This document shows, piece after piece, positions 1 to 5,036 of a stretch of 6,620 nt of DNA. The position numbers were made by a program, and so were the translations under genes. Under the pieces are notes generated by a model. The model had not been told where the DNA came from and did no database searches. It saw only the letters and a program-made list of their open reading frames with translations. Origin of the DNA: DATJWY01 sp035500775 (GTDB taxonomy: Bacteria > Pseudomonadota > Alphaproteobacteria > Acetobacterales > Acetobacteraceae). The stretch's first letter is position 1; each line of letters starts with the position of its first letter. The stretch lies in the NCBI GenBank assembly GCA_035500775.1, contig DATJWY010000171.1, positions 1-6,620 of the forward strand. The letters run 5' to 3'.

Positions 1-24
1 AGGCAAGCCTTTGGAATCCTTTAT

Positions 25-68
25 TTAGAGCATCTTCCGTTCGTCTTGGCTCATAGAAAGCGCTCTAA
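25..68. repeat. Intergenic inverted repeat with TTAGAGC / GCTCTAA ends
   Basis: Perfect 7-bp inverted ends, TTAGAGC at 25-31 and GCTCTAA at 62-68, bracket about 30 bp that are clearly more AT-rich than the rest of the window. Short intergenic elements with AGAGC/GCTCT ends are, as I recall, scattered through many alphaproteobacterial genomes, so this looks like one copy of such a family. The first 11 bases of the window (AGGCAAGCCTT) recur at 6487-6497, which suggests the window opens inside a larger mosaic repeat. No coding function is visible. Copy number cannot be judged from one window. Confidence 0.5.
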
Positions 69-80
69 GTATTTGGGGGT

Positions 81-123
81 CTGGGGCCTCAAGGCCCCAG
101 CGGGTCCAGGGCGGAGCCCTGAC
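81..123. repeat. Two adjacent GC-rich hairpins, probable dispersed intergenic repeat
   Basis: Hairpin one pairs CTGGGGCC (81-88) with GGCCCCAG (93-100) around a TCAA loop. Hairpin two pairs CAGGGC (107-112) with GCCCTG (116-121) around GGA, and GT/AC can extend the stem past one bulged C. The stretch GGGTCCAGGG at 102-111 occurs as its exact reverse complement at 6471-6480, also inside a hairpin, so both ends of the gene block carry relatives of one element. There is no T tract, so a classical intrinsic terminator is unlikely. The hairpins may still stop or stabilise a transcript from an unseen upstream gene. Confidence 0.5.
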
Positions 124-130
124 CTTCCCT

Positions 131-158
131 TTGCCTACCGCTCTCGTTGCACTACATG
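131..158 (+). promoter_or_regulatory. Weak candidate sigma-70 promoter for epmB
   Basis: TTGCCT (131-136) and TACATG (153-158) are separated by 16 bp, matching the consensus boxes at 4/6 and 3/6. Transcription would start only a few bases before the ATG at 169, giving a nearly leaderless mRNA. That fits the absence of a Shine-Dalgarno there. Matches this weak arise by chance in GC-rich DNA, so this is a guess from position. Confidence 0.2.
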
Positions 159-168
159 CCGCCGCATC

Positions 169-1203
169 ATGCCCGATGGTTCCGCCCCGATTTCCCCCCG
201 CACTCTGCGCACCACGGACGCGCTGATCGCCGCCGGCCTCGCCCCGGAAACGGCGCGGCCGGCGCTCGACGCCGTCGCCGCCCGCTACGCCGTCGCCATT
301 TCTCCGGCGGTCCGGGCGCTGATCGAGACGCCGGAAGACCCGATCGGCCGCCAGTACGTCCCCGATCCGGCCGAGTTGACCGAGGCGCCGCATGAGCGCC
401 CCGACCCGATCGGCGACGACGCGCTCTCGCCGGTCAAGGGCGTGGTGCATCGTTATCCGGACCGTGCGCTGCTCAAGCCGCTGCTCACCTGCCCGGTCTA
501 TTGCCGCTTCTGCTTCCGGCGCGAGCATGTCGGCCCGGAGGGCGGCGTGCTGAGCGAGGCCGAACTGGAGGCGGCGCTCGGCTGGTTCCGCGCCCACCCG
601 GCGATCCGGGAAGTGATCCTGACCGGCGGCGACCCGCTGCTGCTCTCCCCGCGCCGCCTCGGCGCGATCCTCGACGCAATCGGCGCGATCCCGCATGTCG
701 AGTTGCTGCGCATCCATACACGGGTGCCGGTCGCCGACCCGGAGCGGCTCGACGAAGCGCTGGCCGCTCGGCTGGAAACCGCGAAGCCGCTCTTCCTGGT
801 GGTGCACGCCAACCATGCGCGCGAGTTCACCCCGGCGGCGCGGGCGGCGCTGCGGCGGGTGCAGGCGCGCGGAGTGCCGGTGCTCGGGCAATCGGTGCTG
901 CTGCGCGGGGTGAATGACACGCCGGAAGCGCTGGAGGCGCTGTTCCGCGCCATGCTCGCGGCGCGGGTGAAGCCGTACTACCTGCACCAGCTCGACCCGG
1001 CGCCGGGCACGGCGCGGTTCCACGTGCCGATCGAGGAAGGCAGGCGCCTGCTCGCCGCGCTGCGCGGGCGGGTCACGGGTCTCGCCTGGCCGACCTATGT
1101 GCTCGATATTCCCGGCGGCCATGGCAAGGTGCCGCTGGGGCCGGATTATCTGGAGAGCGACGGCGTGCGCGATCCCTGGGGCGGCCGGCACACGGTGCCG
1201 TAA
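169..1203 (+). CDS. epmB: EF-P beta-lysylation radical SAM protein EpmB (lysine 2,3-aminomutase family)
   Basis: This 344-residue enzyme belongs to the lysine 2,3-aminomutase family of PLP-dependent radical SAM proteins. EpmB converts (S)-alpha-lysine to (R)-beta-lysine, which EpmA then attaches to a conserved lysine of EF-P in the cytoplasm. Visible motifs are the [4Fe-4S] cluster motif CxxxCxxC (C108, C112, C115 in TCPVYCRFC), the SAM-contact motif LTGGDPL at 151-157, and the C-terminal PGGHGKVPL, in which K320 fits the PLP Schiff-base lysine. The ATG at 169 is chosen because the reading frame upstream runs through the repeat hairpins from a TTG at 46 and shows no protein character; no clear Shine-Dalgarno precedes 169. 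EF-P lies immediately downstream, which supports the specific role over free-lysine metabolism. The ligase EpmA is not in this window. A plain lysine 2,3-aminomutase is the alternative, but those are usually longer (over 400 residues). Confidence 0.9.
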   Translation: MPDGSAPISPRTLRTTDALIAAGLAPETARPALDAVAARYAVAISPAVRALIETPEDPIGRQYVPDPAELTEAPHERPDPIGDDALSPVKGVVHRYPDRALLKPLLTCPVYCRFCFRREHVGPEGGVLSEAELEAALGWFRAHPAIREVILTGGDPLLLSPRRLGAILDAIGAIPHVELLRIHTRVPVADPERLDEALAARLETAKPLFLVVHANHAREFTPAARAALRRVQARGVPVLGQSVLLRGVNDTPEALEALFRAMLAARVKPYYLHQLDPAPGTARFHVPIEEGRRLLAALRGRVTGLAWPTYVLDIPGGHGKVPLGPDYLESDGVRDPWGGRHTVP

Positions 1204-1204
1204 C

Positions 1205-1234
1205 GGGGGCTTGCCCGGTGCCGCGAACGCCCCC
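1205..1234 (+). other. Hairpin just after the epmB stop
   Basis: GGGGGC (1205-1210) can pair with GCCCCC (1229-1234) around an 18-nt loop that is itself GC-rich. It starts one base after the epmB TAA. No T run follows, so it could be a weak terminator, an mRNA-stabilising end, or chance pairing in GC-rich DNA. It lies upstream of the candidate efp promoter, consistent with efp having its own transcript. Confidence 0.3.
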
Positions 1235-1261
1235 TGGCCCGGCGCCGTCCGGACGCGCTGC

Positions 1262-1290
1262 TTGCCCCGCTGCCCCGCGCGGGCTAGAAG
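1262..1290 (+). promoter_or_regulatory. Candidate sigma-70 promoter for efp
   Basis: TTGCCC (1262-1267) and TAGAAG (1285-1290) are spaced by exactly 17 bp and each matches the consensus at 4/6. A start near 1297 would give a leader of about 30 nt to the efp ATG at 1328, with a modest AAGAG (1313-1317) as ribosome-binding site. This is the best-spaced box pair I found in the 124-bp gap, and a separate promoter is reasonable for an abundant translation factor. It is unproven. Confidence 0.4.
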
Positions 1291-1327
1291 CCCCGCCAAC
1301 CCGAAAAGCCACAAGAGTACTCAGGAC

Positions 1328-1894
1328 ATGAAGCAGCAGGCGAACCTGATCCGTGCCGGCCAGGTGATCGAGCACGACGGCCGTCGCTGGACCGTGCTGA
1401 AGCAGCAGATCATCACCCCGGGCAAGGGCGGCGCGTTCATCCAGGTGGAAATGCGCGACCTCAAGACCGGCAACAAGACCAACGAGCGCTGGCGCACCGC
1501 CGACACCGTCGAACGGCTGATGACCGAGGAAAAAGAGTACACGTACTCCTACACCGAGGGCGACAACATCGTCCTGATGGACCCCGAGACCTTCGAGCAG
1601 GCGATGATCCCGCTCGATCTGCTCGGCGACCTCGCGCCGTTCCTGCAGGACAACATGCAGGTGACGGTCGATCTGGTCGAGGGCGACCCGGTGGGGGTGC
1701 ACCTGCCGGCGACCGTGGTGCTGGAAATCGTCGAGGCCGATCCGGTGGTGAAGGGGCAGACCGCCGCTTCCTCCTACAAGCCCGCGAAGCTTTCCAACGG
1801 CGTGAAGACCATGGTTCCCCCCTTCATCGAGTCGGGCGAGAAGATCGTGGTCCGCACCGAGGATGCGAGCTACGTGGAGCGCGCGAAAGGCTGA
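1328..1894 (+). CDS. efp: Elongation factor P
   Basis: EF-P binds between the ribosomal P and E sites and relieves stalling at consecutive prolines. The 188-residue product has the standard family length and is colinear with it: an N-terminal KOW-like barrel with the exposed loop TPGKGGAF (residues 30-37), followed by two OB-fold domains ending in GEKIVVRT and YVERAKG. K33 in the loop corresponds to E. coli K34, the residue that receives beta-lysine, and PGKGGAF resembles the E. coli PGKGQAF type rather than the rhamnosylated-arginine type. The ATG at 1328 opens the conserved N-terminus MKQQANLIRAGQ; the same frame extends upstream to 1097 but overlaps epmB and lacks family sequence. Adjacency to epmB on the same strand links enzyme and substrate. 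The Shine-Dalgarno is modest (AAGAG, 10 nt upstream). Confidence 0.96.
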   Translation: MKQQANLIRAGQVIEHDGRRWTVLKQQIITPGKGGAFIQVEMRDLKTGNKTNERWRTADTVERLMTEEKEYTYSYTEGDNIVLMDPETFEQAMIPLDLLGDLAPFLQDNMQVTVDLVEGDPVGVHLPATVVLEIVEADPVVKGQTAASSYKPAKLSNGVKTMVPPFIESGEKIVVRTEDASYVERAKG

Positions 1895-1900
1895 GAAGGC

Positions 1901-1922
1901 GCGGCCCTGCCAGCGGGGCCGC
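1901..1922 (+). terminator. Possible terminator hairpin after efp
   Basis: GCGGCCC (1901-1907) pairs perfectly with GGGCCGC (1916-1922) around an 8-nt loop, starting six bases after the efp stop codon. No T tract follows, so it is not a textbook intrinsic terminator, though GC-rich genomes often use stem-only or Rho-dependent ends. The rest of the 240-bp gap before suhB holds a small hairpin, CGGGCA (2029-2034) with TGCCCG (2038-2043), and no convincing promoter boxes. Confidence 0.35.
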
Positions 1923-2122
1923 CGCTCACCGGGCCGCCAACGGGGCGGGCGGCCCGCGCCGTGGCATGCCGGTGCCGTTCGAGGACGGCCGGCCGACCTC
2001 CGCCGCGACGCCGGTCTCCCCGTTTGCTCGGGCATGATGCCCGGTTCAGATGGCAACGCCTGAGCCGATGCTGCCCGGGCCCGCCCCTCGACGCCGGTTT
2101 CCGGCCATACGCGATCCCTCCT

Positions 2123-2128
2123 AAGGAG
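2123..2128 (+). promoter_or_regulatory. Strong Shine-Dalgarno that fixes the GTG start of suhB
   Basis: AAGGAG at 2123-2128 sits 6 nt before the GTG at 2135. This decides the start in favour of GTG over the in-frame ATG at 2159 and over the in-frame ATG at 1961, whose extension reads as low-complexity Arg/Pro sequence. Confidence 0.8.
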
Positions 2129-2134
2129 ACAGCC

Positions 2135-2986
2135 GTGGCGCTCCGCCTCTCCCCCCACATGACCGTGATGCAGAACGCCGCGCAGAAAGCGGCGCGCCGG
2201 ATGTTGCGCGACTTCAACGAGGTCGAGCAGCTTCAGGTGAGCGTCAAGGGCCCGTCCGACTTCGTCTCCCAGGCCGATCTGCGTGCCGAGGAAACGTTGC
2301 GCGAGGAACTGACCAAGGCCCGCCCCGGCTACGCCTTCCTGATGGAGGAAAGCGGCTTCTCCGGCAGCGAGAACTGGGCCTGGCGCTGGGTCATCGATCC
2401 GCTCGACGGCACCACCAACTTCCTGCACGGCATCCCGCACTGGGCGATCAGCATCGGCCTGCAGCGCCGCCTGCCGGATGGCGGCAGCGAGCTGGTTGCC
2501 GGCCTCGTTTACAGCCCCACGGCGGACGAGATGTTCTGGGCCGAGAAGGGCGTCGGCGCCTTCGTCAACGAGCGGCGCCTGCGCGTCGCGGCGCGGCGGG
2601 AGTTCCGGGAGGCGGTGTTCGCCACCGGCATCCCCTTCGCCGCGGGGCGGCTGCAACACCGGCTCGCCTTCGCCCGCACGCTCGGCACGCTGATGCCGCA
2701 AGTGGCCGGCATCCGCCGCTTCGGCTCGGCGGCGCTTGACCTCGCCTGGGTCGCCGCCGGCCGCTATGACGGCTACTGGGAACTCGGGCTGAAGCCCTGG
2801 GACGTCGCCGCCGGCGTGCTGCTGGTGCGCGAGGCGGGCGGCTACGTCACCGACCCGGCTGGCGCCGAGCTGGTCATCAGCGATGATGGCTGCGACGTGG
2901 TCAGCGCCAATCCGCATTTGCACCCGAAGCTGCTGCAGGCGGTGGCGGATGGCGTCGCGGCCGCGGCGGGAGCGCATGGCGGCTGA
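2135..2986 (+). CDS. suhB: Inositol-1-monophosphatase family protein SuhB
   Basis: This cytoplasmic Mg2+-dependent, Li+-sensitive type phosphatase of 283 residues is slightly longer than the usual 260-270. It hydrolyses inositol monophosphates and related sugar phosphates in vitro; E. coli SuhB also joins the rRNA antitermination complex. Metal ligands are visible: E71 in FLMEESG, D88 and D91 in IDPLDGTTNF, and D223 in PWDVAAG. The N-terminal VSVKGPSDFVSQAD and the GIRRFGSAALDLA block match the alphaproteobacterial SuhB group closely, which is why I prefer SuhB to the related histidinol-phosphatase or CysQ types. The GTG start at 2135 has an excellent AAGGAG. The C-terminal 15 residues or so are an Ala/Gly-rich extension. 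Whether it acts in phospholipid inositol metabolism or in transcription cannot be told from sequence. Confidence 0.92.
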   Translation: MALRLSPHMTVMQNAAQKAARRMLRDFNEVEQLQVSVKGPSDFVSQADLRAEETLREELTKARPGYAFLMEESGFSGSENWAWRWVIDPLDGTTNFLHGIPHWAISIGLQRRLPDGGSELVAGLVYSPTADEMFWAEKGVGAFVNERRLRVAARREFREAVFATGIPFAAGRLQHRLAFARTLGTLMPQVAGIRRFGSAALDLAWVAAGRYDGYWELGLKPWDVAAGVLLVREAGGYVTDPAGAELVISDDGCDVVSANPHLHPKLLQAVADGVAAAAGAHGG

Positions 2987-3047
2987 ACGCCGCCGGCCGG
3001 CCACCGCATCCGCGTGTGAAACTTCGCTCATTTCCCGCCATGGTTCA

Positions 3048-3076
3048 TTGAGCCCTCGCCACCGACCGGATAGCCT
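3048..3076 (+). promoter_or_regulatory. Candidate promoter for the envelope operon, giving a near-leaderless mRNA
   Basis: TTGAGC (3048-3053) and TAGCCT (3071-3076) are separated by 17 bp, with 4/6 and 3/6 consensus matches. The predicted start, around 3083, falls next to the ATG at 3086. No Shine-Dalgarno is visible before that ATG, so leaderless or near-leaderless translation would be consistent. It lies in the 99-bp gap after suhB. The -10 match is weak; read-through from suhB is the alternative. Confidence 0.3.
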
Positions 3077-3085
3077 GACCCACTG

Positions 3086-3865
3086 ATGCGTCCCTTCACT
3101 CTCGCCGCGCCGCTGCTGCTGCTGCTCGCCCTGCCTGCCGTCGCGCAGGTCAGCATGGACAACCGCGCGCTCGACGCGCTGCAACCCGCCGCGCCCGCGG
3201 CGAAGGCGCCGGCACACCCGAATACGGGCCACGCGCCCCATCACGGCGCGCGCCACCCGGCCGCGAAGCACGCCCCGGCCAAGGCCCCGCAGCACGCGGT
3301 GGCGAAACCCGTCCCGCCGTCAGTGCCGGCCGCGGCGCCCGCCGCGCCGGTCATCGCGCCGCCGCCGATCGTCTTCCCCGTCCACCCGGCGCCCCCGCCG
3401 CCGCCCGTGCCGGTGGTCGTGACCGCTCCGGGCGCGGCGAGCCAGGTCGGCACCATGACCCGCGTGACCTTCGGCCCGGGGCAGGCCGATCTGAACCCGG
3501 CCACAGCGGCGGCGATCCGCGCCGTCGGCGAGGCCGCGAAGGCCGATCCGGCCGCGACGATCAGCGTGGAAGCCTATGCCCCCGGCACCGAGGACGATCC
3601 CTCCACCCCGCGCCGCCTCTCGCTGTCCCGGGCGCTCGCGGCACGGGCGGTGCTGATCAATGCCGGCGTGCCGTCCACCCACATCTATGTGCGCGCCCTC
3701 GGCAACACGCATATCGGCGATGGCCCGGCCGACCGCGTGGACCTGACCCGGAACGGGACCGCCGGAACCGGGCACGCCGCGACACCCGCGCCCGCCACGA
3801 CGCCCGCACCAACCGCCCCCGCGACGCAGCCGGCCCCGGCCGGCGGAGGAAACCCGCCCCGATGA
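3086..3865 (+). CDS. Secreted Ala/Pro/His-rich protein with degenerate OmpA-like domain
   Basis: The 259-residue product starts with a Sec signal peptide: R2, a Leu-rich core at 10-16 and a likely cut after A20 in AVA-Q. No lipobox Cys is seen, so it is probably soluble periplasmic. Residues 35-118 are low complexity, rich in Ala, Pro, Lys and His, with seven His between 44 and 70 and Pro runs near 92-94 and 103-107. Residues 125-221 resemble an OmpA/MotB C-terminal fold: VTFGPGQADLNPA, then a strand, LSLSRALAARAVLINAGV, and a final RVDLT. The Arg that binds diaminopimelate in OmpA (R286) aligns with R182, but the partner Asp of the GYTD motif is replaced by AYAP (163-166). The tail (225-259) is Ala/Thr/Pro-rich. 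The gene overlaps the channel gene by four bases (ATGA), so it probably serves that complex. Exact function is unknown; the fold call is by eye. Confidence 0.75.
   Translation: MRPFTLAAPLLLLLALPAVAQVSMDNRALDALQPAAPAAKAPAHPNTGHAPHHGARHPAAKHAPAKAPQHAVAKPVPPSVPAAAPAAPVIAPPPIVFPVHPAPPPPPVPVVVTAPGAASQVGTMTRVTFGPGQADLNPATAAAIRAVGEAAKADPAATISVEAYAPGTEDDPSTPRRLSLSRALAARAVLINAGVPSTHIYVRALGNTHIGDGPADRVDLTRNGTAGTGHAATPAPATTPAPTAPATQPAPAGGGNPPR
3845..3850 (+). promoter_or_regulatory. Shine-Dalgarno for the channel-subunit gene
   Basis: GGAGGA at 3845-3850 lies 11 nt before the ATG at 3862 and inside the end of the preceding gene. With the ATGA stop/start overlap it supports coupled translation of the two products. 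Confidence 0.65.
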
Positions 3866-4989
3866 CACGACCGACCGTGTACCTCGTCCGCATGCTGGTG
3901 TTCCTGGCCGCGGTCGCAGTGGTCGCGGTCATCCTGTCGGGCAAGCTCACCCTGGCCTTCGCCAATAATCCCGTCCTCAACAGCCTGATTTTCCTGATCC
4001 TGCTGCTCGGCGTGGCCTGGAACCTGCGGCAGGTGCTGCGGCTCACCCCGGAAGTGGCCTGGCTGGAGGCGTTCCAGGAAGCGCCCGCCCGTCTCGCCAC
4101 CCTCGCCTCGCCGCAGCTTCTGGCGCCGATGGCGAGCATGCTCTCCGCGCGCGGCAAGGCGCGGGACGATCGCGCCCGCCTGACCCTCTCCGCTGCCGCC
4201 ACGCGCAGCATGCTCGACAGCCTTGCCAGCCGGCTCGACGAAAGCCGCGAACTCTCCCGCTACATGACCGGGCTGCTGATCTTCCTCGGCCTGCTCGGCA
4301 CGTTCTGGGGCCTGCTGCTCACCGTCGGCGCGGTCAGCGACGTGATCGCCGGCATGTCCGTCGGCTCCGGCGACATCAACGCGCTGTTCGAGCAGCTCAA
4401 ATCCGGTCTCGCCCGGCCGCTGCACGGCATGGGCACCGCGTTCTCCAGCTCCATGTTCGGCCTCGCCGGCGCGCTCGTGCTCGGCTTCCTCGATCTCACC
4501 GCCGGACAGGCGCAGAACCGCTTCTTCAACGAGCTGGAGGAATGGCTCGCCGGCATCACCCGGCTGTCCACCGGCCTTGGCGAAGGCGAGACGCCGGTGC
4601 CGGTCTATGTCCAGGCGCTGCTGGAGCAGACCGCGGAGAACATGGAGAATTTGCAGCGCATCCTCACGCGCGACGAGGATGGGCGGCAGCATGCAAGCCA
4701 GGCGGTGATCGCGCTCAGCGAACACATCGCCACCCTTGCCGACACCACGCGCGCCAATCAGCAACTGATGCTGCGCATCGCCGAGAGTCAGGCGGCGCTG
4801 GCGCCGGCGCTCACCCGGCTTGGCGACCAGAAGCCCGGCGCCGACGACGCCACCCGGCATCTCCGCGCCATTGAGCTGACGCTGCAACGCATGCTGACCG
4901 AGCTGGAACAGGGGCGGTCGCAAAGCACGGCCGATTTCCGGCTGCTGACCCGCACCATCGCGGCGCTGGCGGAGGGACAGCCGCAATGA
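3862..4989 (+). CDS. MotA/TolQ/ExbB-family ion-channel subunit with long cytoplasmic tail
   Basis: This 375-residue inner-membrane protein has four predicted helices: about 8-27, 39-55, 136-158 and 192-213. Helices 3 and 4 carry the family core, with LGLLGTFWGLLL at 142-153 and GMGTAFSSSMFGLAGALVLGFL at 189-210 (first half GMGTAFSSSMF, second half GLAGALVLGFL). Relatives form pentamers around two MotB/TolR/ExbD-type helices and use ion flow to turn or to pull. A cytoplasmic loop of about 80 residues separates helices 2 and 3. The last 160 residues (214-375) are cytoplasmic and largely helical with Gln/Leu/Ala-rich coiled-coil character, much longer than in TolQ or ExbB and recalling the tail of ZorA in Zorya defence systems. 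Its partner gene follows after 37 bp. It is not flagellar motA by context. The protein-family call is firm; the process it drives is unknown. Confidence 0.85.
   Translation: MTRPTVYLVRMLVFLAAVAVVAVILSGKLTLAFANNPVLNSLIFLILLLGVAWNLRQVLRLTPEVAWLEAFQEAPARLATLASPQLLAPMASMLSARGKARDDRARLTLSAAATRSMLDSLASRLDESRELSRYMTGLLIFLGLLGTFWGLLLTVGAVSDVIAGMSVGSGDINALFEQLKSGLARPLHGMGTAFSSSMFGLAGALVLGFLDLTAGQAQNRFFNELEEWLAGITRLSTGLGEGETPVPVYVQALLEQTAENMENLQRILTRDEDGRQHASQAVIALSEHIATLADTTRANQQLMLRIAESQAALAPALTRLGDQKPGADDATRHLRAIELTLQRMLTELEQGRSQSTADFRLLTRTIAALAEGQPQ
4971..4977 (+). promoter_or_regulatory. Strong Shine-Dalgarno pointing at an out-of-frame ATG (4986)
   Basis: GGAGGGA at 4971-4977 lies 8 nt before the ATG at 4986, which overlaps the TGA of the channel gene. 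The MotB-like start at 5027 is 49 nt away and has no Shine-Dalgarno of its own. Ribosomes are therefore expected to initiate at 4986, in a frame different from the MotB-like gene. Confidence 0.6.
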
Positions 4990-5036
4990 GCGGACGGAAC
5001 GCCTCGCCCCCCTGCACGCCCGCGCCATGGCCCTGA
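4986..5036 (+). CDS. 16-codon ORF bridging the channel and MotB-like genes
   Basis: ATG at 4986 overlaps the channel-gene stop (ATGA, 4986-4989) and the frame ends at TGA 5034-5036, after the MotB-like start at 5027. It encodes MSGRNASPPCTPAPWP. A well-placed GGAGGGA precedes it. It may act only to bring terminating ribosomes to 5027 for reinitiation. Alternatively, it is the remains of a longer MotB-like N-terminus: one extra base in the six-C run at 5007-5012 would join the two frames. A functional peptide is the least likely reading. Confidence 0.3.
   Translation: MSGRNASPPCTPAPWP

Noticed and set aside
46..168. Upstream extension of epmB from a TTG at 46
   Set aside because: It runs through the inverted repeat and hairpins, has no family similarity, and the product from 169 already has the expected length.
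1097..1327. Upstream extension of efp
   Set aside because: It overlaps the conserved PLP-lysine end of epmB and would add 77 residues to a protein of very constant length.
1961..2134. Upstream extension of suhB from an ATG at 1961
   Set aside because: The translation is low-complexity Arg/Pro/Ser, and the GTG at 2135 has a near-perfect Shine-Dalgarno and opens the family's usual N-terminus.
1073..3295. A 740-codon open frame on the minus strand, and other long minus-strand frames at 25-1314, 3685-5067 and 4811-5974
   Set aside because: They lie antisense to genes with clear family motifs, read as Arg/Gly/Ala/His-rich sequence with no domain, and are expected where GC-rich third positions suppress stop codons.
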